Assembly: GCF_019357495.1 (NCBI RefSeq)
Contig: NZ_CP079110.1
Span: 868,001-932,000 of the forward strand
Reading direction: 5' to 3'
Length of the DNA stretch: 64,000 nucleotides
Source: Nosocomiicoccus ampullae
GTDB lineage: Bacteria > Bacillota > Bacilli > Staphylococcales > Salinicoccaceae
Shown: piece after piece, positions 1 to 7,927 of the stretch
How the letters are laid out: each line of letters begins with the position of its first letter
Position numbering within the stretch: the stretch's first letter is position 1
Program-made: the position numbers and the translations under genes
The notes under the pieces: model-generated
The model's database searches: none
What the model was told of the DNA's origin: nothing
What the model saw: only the letters and a program-made list of their open reading frames with translations

Positions 1-1300
1 TATCGCTTGTTTTCAATAAATGGTTAGCCATTAGCATTTCGTTTAAAGTTGATGGTGCTTCGATAAAGTATAGAGAAGGGCGTGTATCGAATATGTTGTT
101 TTCTCTATTTGCATTATAGAAATGACCTGCATGACCAAGTTCATGTGCAAGTACAAATACTTCCTCCATCAATGACGTCCAGGTAATTAAGATGTACGGG
201 TGTACACCGTATGGGCTTGAACAAAATGCGCCTGTTGATTTACCTTTATTTGATACGAAATCAATCCAGCCTTCATCATAAGATCGATTAATCATATTGA
301 TGTAATCGTCACCCATGATACTTAAGCCGTCGAGTATATATTTACGAGAGTCTTCAATTGTAATTTCTGGTTCTGAATCTGGATCTAGTGAAATTTTTAA
401 GTCTTCAAACTTCATATTTTCAATATTATTTTCTTTTTGTAAAAGTTTTGCGTAACGTCTCATATGTGGTGCTAAATCTTTCATAATCGTATCAATTTGA
501 CGGTCGTATAATTCTCTAGATACGTCTTGTTCATGAAGTAAATAATCGATGACAGAGTCAAAACCTCTTAAATCAGCTTCAGCTTTTTCTTGTTTTAAAT
601 GTAAATCGTACGTCGCAGCAGTTGTATTTTCATATTTCTTTAATACATCGCTAAACTGTCTAAACGCAGTACGTCTAACTGTTTCGTCACGGTGAGATTC
701 TAATTCACCTTCAAACGATAAATAAGAAAGTGGATATTCTTTACCATCTACGGTAAACGAACCGAAGTCTAAGTCTAGTAATTTCGTTTTTAAATACAGT
801 TCATAAGGTCCACTAAAAACGTTATTAAAGCTTGCGAGTGCTTTTTCCACGTTTGGATCTAATTGATATGGTTTAACTCTCAATAATTCATCTATAAACC
901 CTGTATATTCTTTCTTGTTATCTTTTATTTCATTTAAGAAAGACTCATCATTATTCAGTAATTCACTCGTTAAAAATGAAGTTTCTGTTGAGAATAGAGT
1001 AGAAGTTGTACCGATAATACCTGCTAGCTTCTGTGCATCACCATCACCTTGGTCACTCGACAATTTTAAATTTGAATATGTACTTATAATAACTAAGTCT
1101 TCCAGTAATTTACGATAATCATCAATTGCATCAAGAGCAGTTTCTACACTTTCTAAATGACCTTTATATTTACTATTAAAAGATTCTATTTCTTGCCTTA
1201 ATGATTCACTTTTTTCTTTAGCTTCCTCATCATTTTTACATAAATCTGTTAAATCCCAAGTATACTTTTTGTTTACTTCGCTTCTTAATGGTAGCGACAT
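1..1300 (-). CDS. pepF: Oligoendopeptidase F, M3 family (partial, C-terminus beyond left edge)
   Basis: Cytosolic zinc metallopeptidase that cuts oligopeptides, usually after uptake. Reading from the ATG at 1300, about 433 residues are visible; the family is about 600 residues long, so the C-terminal third lies outside the window. The N-terminal helical lobe (residues 1 to about 115) is followed by the M3 catalytic domain, and the zinc-binding HELGH motif is at residues 386-390, followed by AGHFY. An AAAGGATG ribosome binding site precedes the start. The gene is read away from the downstream membrane pair and has no visible partner here. Identification rests on the HExxH motif and the overall PepF-like sequence. 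I am confident of the family; the exact substrate is unknown. Confidence 0.93.
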   Translation of the reverse strand, partial: MSLPLRSEVNKKYTWDLTDLCKNDEEAKEKSESLRQEIESFNSKYKGHLESVETALDAIDDYRKLLEDLVIISTYSNLKLSSDQGDGDAQKLAGIIGTTSTLFSTETSFLTSELLNNDESFLNEIKDNKKEYTGFIDELLRVKPYQLDPNVEKALASFNNVFSGPYELYLKTKLLDLDFGSFTVDGKEYPLSYLSFEGELESHRDETVRRTAFRQFSDVLKKYENTTAATYDLHLKQEKAEADLRGFDSVIDYLLHEQDVSRELYDRQIDTIMKDLAPHMRRYAKLLQKENNIENMKFEDLKISLDPDSEPEITIEDSRKYILDGLSIMGDDYINMINRSYDEGWIDFVSNKGKSTGAFCSSPYGVHPYILITWTSLMEEVFVLAHELGHAGHFYNANRENNIFDTRPSLYFIEAPSTLNEMLMANHLLKTSD

Positions 1301-1362
1301 ATTATCATCCTTTCGAATTTCGAACTATATCACTATTATACATTGATTTCTGTATAAAAAAA

Positions 1363-1392
1363 GAGAGAAGACTGAAAATTTAATCTTCTCTC
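1363..1392 (-). terminator. Rho-independent terminator of the membrane paralogue pair
   Basis: A 9-bp stem GAGAGAAGA/TCTTCTCTC with a 12-nt loop is followed on the minus strand by seven T. It overlaps the last codons and stop of the gene ending at 1380, so the two-gene operon probably ends here. Confidence 0.8.
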
Positions 1393-2417
1393 GTATTTTG
1401 TGCACGGTAATGTCTAAATCCATATGTGCTTTCTCGTATTTTATTTCTACTTTCTAATCCGGCACCAATTGCACCTGCAAACGTACTTATAGACGCTGCA
1501 AACCAGGCGATTCTTAGATAAACTGTTAAACCAGCTTTGTCCGTTTCAATTACAGTAATCTGAGATGGTAAAAATTCACTTGGTAATAATATAATAGATG
1601 CGATTAAAAACATTAAATATAAAATAATATAAAACGTTATAATCGATATCGTTAGTGTACTTAATGTTGTTAAATTATAAAGTCTTATAATTTCTTTTTC
1701 ATCTTTATTATTCGTTGTTTGCCATAAATCGTGTGCAATCATAATCCATGTCGTCATACTAATAATTGCAACTAAATTAATTAAAATCATTCTTTCGACA
1801 CTAAATGAATTCGATAAATTCCACATCGTCGAAAATACCATACCAAACGCACCAGTTGTAAAAGCGACAGCAACTACACTGCTTAAACTACTCATCATAT
1901 TGAGTGGGTTATTTAAAAGTGTCATCGTTACAAATAACTTGAAAAAGTTATTATCTTTTAATAAAAATCTTTCGTGCGGTTTACGATCTTTCCTCACTTT
2001 AATATTAGACTCTTTCGTAGTTTTATCTTTATATAGATCGATATCATTTTCTGTTTCATTCATTTGATAAACTAGATTTTCAATTGTTTCTTTTAATTTT
2101 TTTGATATAAATATCGGACCAAATGCCGGAAGTGAAATCATTGAAATATTATAATCGTTATTTATATCAACAGCAATTGTCCTATTGTTATCAAATAGGG
2201 GTAAGTCTGTCATGATAATAGCTTTTGACCACTTTTCATTGTCAATCATTTCTTCAACCGCTTCATATATATCTGCTAGATTCGATGCTTTCTCAATAAA
2301 TTGTTTCGACTTTATATCAAATTCAATATTTTCAATATCTAAACTATCTTGTACATCTTGAGCAATTTTAGACGCATACCCCGTAGAAGTCACAAGTCCA
2401 ATCAATTGATTAGTCAT
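1380..2417 (-). CDS. Unrecognised membrane protein, second of a tandem paralogous pair
   Basis: A 345-residue protein I cannot assign. Residues 1 to about 130 are soluble and begin with a hydrophobic strand (LIGLVTSTG) like an alpha/beta nucleotide or cofactor fold. After a charged linker, residues from about 165 form five hydrophobic segments with the short motifs AFTTGAFG, AHDLW and GAIGAGLE. It resembles the upstream neighbour along its length: both have TLLNxP, a short run before the first membrane segment, LW after a helix, RLYNLTT or SIYNLTT, and a WF(A/V)AS...AGA(I/F)G end. The 8-bp overlap with the upstream gene implies translational coupling; AGGAGG precedes its own ATG. A heteromeric membrane complex is an inference. 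Confidence 0.75.
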   Translation of the reverse strand: MTNQLIGLVTSTGYASKIAQDVQDSLDIENIEFDIKSKQFIEKASNLADIYEAVEEMIDNEKWSKAIIMTDLPLFDNNRTIAVDINNDYNISMISLPAFGPIFISKKLKETIENLVYQMNETENDIDLYKDKTTKESNIKVRKDRKPHERFLLKDNNFFKLFVTMTLLNNPLNMMSSLSSVVAVAFTTGAFGMVFSTMWNLSNSFSVERMILINLVAIISMTTWIMIAHDLWQTTNNKDEKEIIRLYNLTTLSTLTISIITFYIILYLMFLIASIILLPSEFLPSQITVIETDKAGLTVYLRIAWFAASISTFAGAIGAGLESRNKIRESTYGFRHYRAQNTRED

Positions 2418-3411
2418 TATCTTGTTCCTCCTGTTCTTTTTTTATCATATTATATCTGTAATTTTGTCTATAAGAATATGTTATAAACCGAATTTTATTT
2501 TCATCCTCTACTGTAGAACCAAATGCTCCTGCTAAAATTGTAAGTGAAGCAACAAACCAAACAAGTCTCAATGAGTAGGAAATAATTGAATCTTTGTTCG
2601 CACTTGTCGATTCAAAAAATAACTCGATCGGCACAAATAGAGAAATACTAACTGTAAGTAATATGACGTTGATGGAATATATAATAACTGTCGTAATTAA
2701 TAAAGTGAAGAATGTCGTTAGGTTATAAATACTTCTATATTTCTCATCAGTTACTCTTGATTTTTTCTCCCATAATTTATGAGCATATATTAACCATATA
2801 ATCATACCAATAATTGCGAGTAACGAGAGAATAGTGAGTCGTGTTTTACTATATACGACACTCAATTCCCAAGGCATTGAGAATATAGAAATATAAGTCC
2901 CCGTCGCAAAAGCGAGAGATATAATTGTTTTAAAGTTTCCAACGCCTTTCCATGGTTTGTTTAATAGGGTCATACCAATAATTAATTTTAATCGATTAGT
3001 CGTTGGATTTTCTTTATTTAAAATATCATTTTTTAAAAAGTCTTCTAACATTGATAGTTGTTTATTTTTTAAATTAAAAAATCCTAATGCTGGAATAAAT
3101 ATCGTCATTATATTATCTTTTAGTAAATATTTTAATGTTTTACCTTTTTCAATATAAGGTAGGTCGGTGATATTTATTAAATAATCCCAATTATTTTCTT
3201 TTCTAATTTTTTCTAATTTAGGTCGTCCGTTTTCGATATCTTCTGAGGTTCCGATAACTGGATCTATTTTATAATCGATTTTCACGTTTTTATTTAATTT
3301 ATTGGATAATTTATTTTCTAAATCAGCTAAATCATCTAATAATAATTGAGTCTGTTCATTTGGTGTAGTAACAATACCGAGTTTGATTATATTTACCTCC
3401 TGTTTCTTCAA
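2410..3411 (-). CDS. Unrecognised membrane protein, first of a tandem paralogous pair
   Basis: A 333-residue paralogue of the next gene with the same plan: soluble alpha/beta-like N-terminal part (to about residue 125) and about five C-terminal membrane segments ending WFVASLTILAGAFG. The start is unclear. A TTG at 3411 opens the frame but has no ribosome binding site. A perfect GGAGG at 3396-3400 sits inside the frame, 5 nt before an ATA codon (3388-3390) that would give MIKLGIVTTP, which aligns well with the start of the paralogue. Either a weak TTG start or a rare near-cognate ATA start is used. The function is unknown to me. Confidence 0.72.
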   Translation of the reverse strand: MKKQEVNIIKLGIVTTPNEQTQLLLDDLADLENKLSNKLNKNVKIDYKIDPVIGTSEDIENGRPKLEKIRKENNWDYLINITDLPYIEKGKTLKYLLKDNIMTIFIPALGFFNLKNKQLSMLEDFLKNDILNKENPTTNRLKLIIGMTLLNKPWKGVGNFKTIISLAFATGTYISIFSMPWELSVVYSKTRLTILSLLAIIGMIIWLIYAHKLWEKKSRVTDEKYRSIYNLTTFFTLLITTVIIYSINVILLTVSISLFVPIELFFESTSANKDSIISYSLRLVWFVASLTILAGAFGSTVEDENKIRFITYSYRQNYRYNMIKKEQEEQDND

Positions 3412-3457
3412 TTTTAAACACTTTTAAACTAATCGTCTAATGAATTTAAGAATATTA

Positions 3458-3486
3458 TTGATTAGTTATGAATCTAGTATTAAAAT
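3458..3486 (+). promoter_or_regulatory. Sigma-A type promoter of the small membrane gene
   Basis: TTGATT at 3458-3463 and TAAAAT at 3481-3486 are separated by exactly 17 bp, placing a transcript start near 3493, about 90 nt before the GTG at 3585. Confidence 0.6.
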
Positions 3487-3539
3487 TAATCTTGTTCTCA
3501 AACGAATAGTATTTTTAAGAACTCTTTAAACGCGTTCAG

Positions 3540-3579
3540 AACCCTTTATATGCGTATGTTTACGCGAATATAAGGGGTT
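3540..3579 (+). promoter_or_regulatory. 5' leader hairpin sequestering a ribosome binding site
   Basis: The arms at 3540-3556 and 3561-3579 pair over 17 positions (one G-U pair, a 2-nt bulge, a TGTT loop). The AAGGGG ribosome binding site at 3572-3577 of the gene starting at 3585 is buried in the right arm. This suggests translational control by RNA structure. A TTTT follows, so an attenuator reading is also possible. Confidence 0.5.
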
Positions 3580-3584
3580 TTAAA

Positions 3585-3863
3585 GTGAAAAAATTTAATA
3601 TTGGATATACCACATCGACGTACCGGCTACTATTGTCTGGTGCAGTAATAATTATTCCGTTATTATTATTTAGTGTGAGTGCAAAAAAGCACTATATATT
3701 TATCTTTAAAGAGCAATTTAGTATGGACGAATTTATAGATTTTACATTTATATGGATAGCGATGATTCTTTATATTTACACGAAATACCAAGATGGTAAG
3801 ATTGCACAACGCGCATATGATTCAGGAGAGTATGCGAGACGTAAAGAAGAAATGTACGATTAA
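3585..3863 (+). CDS. Small two-helix membrane protein of unknown function
   Basis: A 92-residue protein starting at a GTG, with AAGGGG 7 nt upstream. Two hydrophobic segments are visible, at about residues 13-30 (a run of I, P and L) and 51-65 (FTFIWIAMILYIYTKY). The C-terminus is charged (ARRKEEMYD), so it probably faces the cytoplasm. It stands alone, divergent from the paralogous membrane pair, with its own promoter and a strong terminator after it. I do not recognise a family. The leader hairpin over the ribosome binding site is its most distinctive feature. Confidence 0.7.
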   Translation: MKKFNIGYTTSTYRLLLSGAVIIIPLLLFSVSAKKHYIFIFKEQFSMDEFIDFTFIWIAMILYIYTKYQDGKIAQRAYDSGEYARRKEEMYD

Positions 3864-3900
3864 TATATTATATAAAGTGACAATAAGTTAGTAGATATAG

Positions 3901-3937
3901 ATAAACAGCACTTATTTAAAATTTAAGTGCTGTTTAT
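3901..3937 (+). terminator. Rho-independent terminator of the small membrane gene
   Basis: A 14-bp perfect stem (3901-3914 with 3924-3937) and 9-nt loop are followed by a T-rich tract on the plus strand, about 40 nt after the stop at 3863. Confidence 0.85.
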
Positions 3938-4487
3938 TTTTATTATCGATAAAACTAAACGTAAAATATTTATTAATTTCTTACATATTAGACAGAAAAT
4001 AAAAGAAACTTTAAAAAACATGCAAAATACAAGATAAATACTAATAAATCAAGGTAGAAGAGAGGACTTTTATCGTTTATAATACAACTTCCTATAATAT
4101 ATGTTATGTAAACTTTAGGGTCTAAAAACGGTCAAAAAGCACTAAATTTGGCTTATTTTTAGACTGCTTAAATGTAATCATTTTTACTGTAATTCATGTT
4201 AATTTTGTAAATAAAAATATCTTCTTGTTAATTTTATGGATTGAAACTTATATTATATATCAATTCATATATTGATACGGATTTAATATAAATATATTAA
4301 AATTAGATTTTATACGTAATTAATTCATAAATTAAGCTAATCTTAATGATTACATATGGTATTTCTTATGAATTACATTAAGTTACAGCTATTTATATTA
4401 AATACTTTATATATGGTTATATTAAGGTTTACTTATATAATCTATTGCTATATGTTTTATTATTCACTATAAAGTTTACATAATATA
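3938..4487. other. AT-rich gene-free stretch with one nested hairpin
   Basis: No credible coding frame on either strand. A TATAAT at 4093-4098 (weak -35) is followed by a nested inverted repeat, GTCTAAAAA at 4120-4128 with TTTTTAGAC at 4156-4164, and AAGC/GCTT inside. It could belong to a small RNA but nothing proves it. The rest is AT-rich without clear structure. Confidence 0.4.
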
Positions 4488-4525
4488 TGTATTCATCTTT
4501 AATCTTTCGACTAAAGATGAATACA
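4488..4525 (-). terminator. Hairpin after trpB
   Basis: A 14-bp perfect stem TGTATTCATCTTTA/TAAAGATGAATACA with a 10-nt loop, just after the trpB stop. The minus-strand side lacks a good T-run, so termination is likely but not certain. Confidence 0.6.
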
Positions 4526-4531
4526 TTTTGC

Positions 4532-5719
4532 TTATTTATTTAAATAATCCATAACTTGTTCCATATCTTTATCACCACGGCCTGATATTGTCACGACGAG
4601 TATGTCATCTTTAGCCATCGTTGGTGCAAGTTTTAATGCATATGCAACTGCATGTGAACTTTCTAACGCAGGAATGATTCCTTCTGTTTTAGATAGTATT
4701 TGTAATGCATTTAGTGCTTCTTCATCTGTTGCGTATTCGTATGTTACACGTCCAATATCATGATAATAGCAATGTTCAGGTCCAGCTCCTGGATAATCTA
4801 AACCTGCAGAGATACTGTAGGCATCGTCACTAGTCATATACATTTTTGTCCCATGTAATACGTTAATACTTCCTTTATTAATTGCCATTGAGTGTTTATT
4901 TGTTTCAAATCCTTTACCTGCAGCTTCAACGCCATATAGTTTAACGTCTTTATCGAGGATAAATGGATGCATTGTACCAATTGCATTTGATCCGCCACCA
5001 ATACATGCCACTATAGCATCAGGTAGTCTATTTTCTTTTTCTAATATTTGAGTTTTGATTTCTTGCCCTATAACACTTTGGAAGTCTCTGACAATTGTTG
5101 GAAATGGATCTGGACCTAATGCACTTCCGAGTAAGTAATGCGTGTCATCGACGTTTTCAACGTAGTATTCAAGTGCAGCATCGACTGCTTCAGTTAACGT
5201 ACGGTTGCCCTCTTCTACTGCGACAACTTTTGCACCGAGTAACTCCATTCGAAAAACGTTTAAGCGTTGTCTACGCATATCTTCAGCACCCATAAAAATT
5301 ATGATTTCCATATCAAACATTGCTGCAACTGTTGCACTTGCAACACCGTGCTGCCCTGCGCCTGTTTCAGCGACGAGTCGTTTTTTACCCATACGTTTTG
5401 CGATTAACGCTTGCCCGATTGCATTGTTTATTTTATGTGCCCCTGTATGGTTTAAATCTTCGCGCTTTAAGTAGATTTTAGCGCCGCCGAGTGTTGTTGT
5501 TAAATTTTCTGCAAATGTAAGTGGCGTTTCTCGACCTGAATACTCTTTTAAATAATAGTTCAATTCCTCTTGGAATGATTCATCGTGTTTTAATTCGTTA
5601 TATACTTCTTTTAACTCTGCCATCGCTGACTTTAATGCGTCAGGTACAAATGCACCACCGTATTCTCCGAAAAATCCGTTTTGATCTGCTTCAGTTTGAA
5701 TTTTATTAATAGTATTCAT
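4532..5719 (-). CDS. trpB: Tryptophan synthase beta chain (stand-alone)
   Basis: PLP enzyme that condenses indole with L-serine to give tryptophan. The start is the ATG at 5719 (395 residues, family about 397), preceded by AAGGAG; the frame stays open upstream but has no ribosome binding site there. Visible hallmarks are GEYGGAFVP near the N-terminus, the PLP lysine in [10 protein letters not shown], the catalytic glutamate in ETGAGQHG and the phosphate-binding GGGSNAIG. No other trp gene is in the window and the gene is flanked by terminator and T-box, so it is a single-gene unit. It may rescue indole rather than complete a local pathway, unless trpEDCFA lies elsewhere. Transcription should follow uncharged tRNA-Trp through the leader. 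Confidence 0.95.
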   Translation of the reverse strand: MNTINKIQTEADQNGFFGEYGGAFVPDALKSAMAELKEVYNELKHDESFQEELNYYLKEYSGRETPLTFAENLTTTLGGAKIYLKREDLNHTGAHKINNAIGQALIAKRMGKKRLVAETGAGQHGVASATVAAMFDMEIIIFMGAEDMRRQRLNVFRMELLGAKVVAVEEGNRTLTEAVDAALEYYVENVDDTHYLLGSALGPDPFPTIVRDFQSVIGQEIKTQILEKENRLPDAIVACIGGGSNAIGTMHPFILDKDVKLYGVEAAGKGFETNKHSMAINKGSINVLHGTKMYMTSDDAYSISAGLDYPGAGPEHCYYHDIGRVTYEYATDEEALNALQILSKTEGIIPALESSHAVAYALKLAPTMAKDDILVVTISGRGDKDMEQVMDYLNK

Positions 5720-5829
5720 GTTTTTATTCTCCTTAAATTTAATATTATTTAGATTTATCACGATGACGCCATCGTTTAAATTTAAATTCACAATATGTAT
5801 TTAATAAAATTGTCATCACTCTCCCTAAT

Positions 5830-5890
5830 AAAAAACGCACATTTTGAATCCTAAAAAGGACGCAAAATGCGCGGTGCCACCTATATTAAC
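5830..5890 (-). promoter_or_regulatory. Second, stem I-less T-box antiterminator/terminator module
   Basis: A second T-box core (GGTGGCACCGCG, minus strand, 5870-5882) is followed by its own terminator: stem arms 5863-5873 and 5836-5846, then six T (5830-5835). Only about 35 nt separate it from the first terminator, too little for another specifier stem. It is a duplicated decision module sharing one stem I. Confidence 0.75.
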
Positions 5891-5915
5891 AGTAAAACTG
5901 TTCACTCATTCAACT

Positions 5916-6091
5916 AAAAAAGCACCACGGAATAATTCGTAAGGACGATATTATTTCGCGGTGCCACCTTAATTGCTTCTCTTATTATTAAGTTAACTAT
6001 TATTCGCCCAATTCAAAATAATATTGTACATGTTTCCATCAACCACATGTTTTCTGAGTGCTACAGCTACTATTTTTACTTTTACGAATAA
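5916..6091 (-). promoter_or_regulatory. T-box leader of trpB, tryptophan specifier
   Basis: Stem I runs from about 6090 (TATTCG) to 6000 (CGAATA), with the AGTA loop motif on its 5' side and GAATTGGG on its 3' side. The TGG at 6008-6010, one base before the closing helix, is the predicted Trp specifier. The T-box core AAGGTGGCACCGCG is at 5957-5970. The terminator pairs 5951-5964 with 5922-5936 and ends in six T at 5916-5921. Confidence 0.88.
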
Positions 6092-6097
6092 GTATAT

Positions 6098-6129
6098 ATT
6101 ATACTAAAGACTAAATATTCAGTTGTCAA
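6098..6129 (-). promoter_or_regulatory. Promoter of the trpB leader
   Basis: On the minus strand TTGACA (6124-6129) is followed 17 bp later by TAGTAT (6101-6106); an overlapping TATAAT (6098-6103) gives a 20-bp spacing. Confidence 0.6.
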
Positions 6130-6198
6130 CAATTTTTATTTTATATTTATAAGACAAAAGATAAAAACTATAGTACACTTCAGTTGTAATCAAATATA

Positions 6199-6280
6199 AG
6201 CACATGGGGAGCTTCGGCTGAGAAAGGTAAGACCTGACCCACAATCTGATCTAGGTAATACTAGCGTAGGTGTTGTGTAT
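6199..6280 (+). promoter_or_regulatory. TPP riboswitch (THI element)
   Basis: The conserved core GGGGAGCTTCGGCTGAGA, a GACCTGACCC segment and CTGATCTAGGTAATACTAGC with GCGTAGG occur in the order known for the THI box. It lies upstream of tenA-thiW and should lower their expression when thiamine pyrophosphate is plentiful. Confidence 0.95.
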
Positions 6281-6311
6281 ATCATGTTTATTTCGCATGC
6301 ATTTATTTCAC

Positions 6312-6337
6312 AAGCCTCCTCTAACGGAGCTTTTTTT
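6312..6337 (+). terminator. Riboswitch-controlled terminator
   Basis: AAGC(C)TCC pairs with GGAGCTT across a short loop and runs into seven T (6331-6337), between the TPP aptamer and tenA. Premature termination is therefore the likely output of the riboswitch. Confidence 0.82.
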
Positions 6338-6364
6338 GTGCAAATAAAAGGGAGAATATTTAAT

Positions 6365-7036
6365 ATGAAGTTCAGTGAGAAAGCTCGCGAATTATCAAAA
6401 CAATTTTGGGATGGAAGTCACAATCATCCATTTGTGACTGGCTTGGCAGATGGTTCATTAAGTGAGGAATCATTTAGATATTATCTTATTCAAGATGGTT
6501 ACTACTTAATCCACTTTTCTCGTCTTTTTGGAGAAATTGGAGACCGTGCAGAAAGCAACGAAGTAAAAGATATTATGTTTAAAAACAAAGAAGACCTAGA
6601 AGCAGGAGAAATTGCAGTTCGTGAAGAGTTCTTTAAAGAAAAAAACATTACAGACGAAGAATTTGATAACACAGAAATTGCACCAACTGCAGATCATTAC
6701 ATTGCTCATATGTATAGACAAATTGTAGAATCTGAAGATTACATCGGTGTTGCGGTTGCTGGACTATTACCATGCCCGTGGTTATACCAAGATATCGGTG
6801 CAGAATTAATTAAACATCAATCACCTGTACCAATTTATCAAAGCTGGATTGATACGTACGTCACAGACGAGTTTAACAATTTAACTGAAAGACATATCGA
6901 TTTATGCGATAAATTATACGACAAAGCAAACGATGACCAAAAAGAAAGAATGTTAAACGCGTTCTTTATGAGTGTTAGATTCGAGTACTTATTCTTTGAT
7001 ATGGCATATAAACAAGAAGATTGGATTAAATTATAG
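6365..7036 (+). CDS. tenA: Thiaminase II / aminopyrimidine aminohydrolase TenA
   Basis: Hydrolyses amino-HMP from degraded thiamine so that the pyrimidine can be reused. The start is the ATG at 6365 with AAAAGGGAGAA ahead of it, 223 residues (family about 220-236). An earlier in-frame ATG lies inside the riboswitch region and is rejected. The helical TenA fold shows in SGxADGSLSEE-like text near residue 20, YYLIQDGYYL, and the LPCPWLYQDIG segment that carries the catalytic cysteine. It is followed after one base by thiW, so pyrimidine salvage and vitamin precursor uptake form one TPP-regulated operon. Confidence 0.95.
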   Translation: MKFSEKARELSKQFWDGSHNHPFVTGLADGSLSEESFRYYLIQDGYYLIHFSRLFGEIGDRAESNEVKDIMFKNKEDLEAGEIAVREEFFKEKNITDEEFDNTEIAPTADHYIAHMYRQIVESEDYIGVAVAGLLPCPWLYQDIGAELIKHQSPVPIYQSWIDTYVTDEFNNLTERHIDLCDKLYDKANDDQKERMLNAFFMSVRFEYLFFDMAYKQEDWIKL

Positions 7037-7037
7037 T

Positions 7038-7565
7038 ATGTCCACAAAAAAACTTACAATTCTCGCTGTATGTATCGCGTTAAATACTGTATTGTCTTCA
7101 ATTATTAGAATTGAAGGTATGGCACCAATGTCGACAGTCTTTAACATTATATTTGCAACTTTTGGTACATTTTACGTGACACTCATTGCCCTTGTGACAG
7201 CGATTTTAAGAATGATTATATTCGGAATTCCACCGCTAGCACTAACAGGTGCGGTCTTTGGTGCAATTTTAGCTGGAATTGGCTATAAATTATCAAAATC
7301 AATCTTCGGTGCATGGTTCGGTGAGTTTGTCGGCACAGGAATTATCGGTTCGATTATTTCAGTACCAGTTATGAAAATTTTTATGGATCTTGATTCAAAC
7401 GCAGTATGGTTTTTATACACACCGAGATTCGTCGGAGCGACAATTATCGGTGGAATCATCGCGGTAGTCATCTATAGTAGTCTTAAAAACTCTAGAGCAT
7501 TTAAAAATATACAAGAGATATTCGATAAAGAACATGATCATAACTCGACTTACCGCAAGTCATAG
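7038..7565 (+). CDS. thiW: ECF transporter S component ThiW (thiamine precursor uptake)
   Basis: Predicted substrate-binding membrane subunit of an energy-coupling factor transporter, probably for the thiazole or another thiamine precursor. It has 175 residues from the ATG at 7038, one base after the tenA stop; the longer open frame overlapping tenA is not used. Five or six hydrophobic segments are visible, starting TILAVCIALNTVLSS, with IEGMAPMS after the first helix as in S components. It needs the shared ATPase and T subunits encoded elsewhere. The C-terminus is odd: the last five codons and the stop lie inside the first unit of a 52-bp repeat array. ThiW is assigned from family pattern plus the TPP riboswitch. 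Confidence 0.88.
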   Translation: MSTKKLTILAVCIALNTVLSSIIRIEGMAPMSTVFNIIFATFGTFYVTLIALVTAILRMIIFGIPPLALTGAVFGAILAGIGYKLSKSIFGAWFGEFVGTGIIGSIISVPVMKIFMDLDSNAVWFLYTPRFVGATIIGGIIAVVIYSSLKNSRAFKNIQEIFDKEHDHNSTYRKS

Positions 7566-7909
7566 TGTGGTATTACACTATCCCTTTGGTTAGTTGGTGT
7601 TTTATCATAAGTAATAGTATCTTATTACACTATCTCTTCAGTTAGTGGGCTACTTATCGCAAGTCATAGTGTGGTATTACACTATCTCTTTGGTTAACGG
7701 GCTATTTATCATAAATGATAGTATCATATTACACTATCTCTTCAGTTAGTAGGCTATTTATCGCAAGTCATAGTGTGGTATTACACTATCTCTTTGGTTA
7801 ACGGACTATTTATCATAAGTAATAGTATCTTATTACACTATCTCTTTGGTTAGCGGGTGATTTATCATAAGTAATAGTTACCTATTACACCAACTCTTAT
7901 GATAACGAA
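7550..7909. repeat. Array of seven 52-bp hairpin repeats with alternating A/B units
   Basis: Units begin at 7550, 7602, 7654, 7706, 7758, 7810 and 7862, exactly 52 bp apart; the seventh is degenerate and about 48 bp. Units 1, 3 and 5 (A) start TTA(T/C)CGCAAGTCATAG and carry the 7-bp inverted repeat in ATAGTGTGGTATTACACTAT. Units 2, 4, 6 and 7 (B) start TTATCATAA and carry weaker arms in ATAGTATCTTATTACACTAT; units 4 and 7 vary. The real period is therefore a 104-bp A-B dimer. The array fills the space between the convergent thiW and fem genes and overlaps the thiW stop. Confidence 0.93.
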
Positions 7910-7927
7910 TCAAATCACGTCCAATAC

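Noticed and set aside
5720..5791. N-terminal extension of trpB
   Set aside because: No binding site before the first ATG; AAGGAG lies before 5719, which also matches the family start.
5830..5890. A second complete T-box for another amino acid
   Set aside because: Only about 35 nt lie upstream of the second core, too short for a stem I with its own specifier.
7550..7909. CRISPR array
   Set aside because: The units abut with a fixed 52-bp period; there are no unique spacers between identical repeats, and no cas gene is present.
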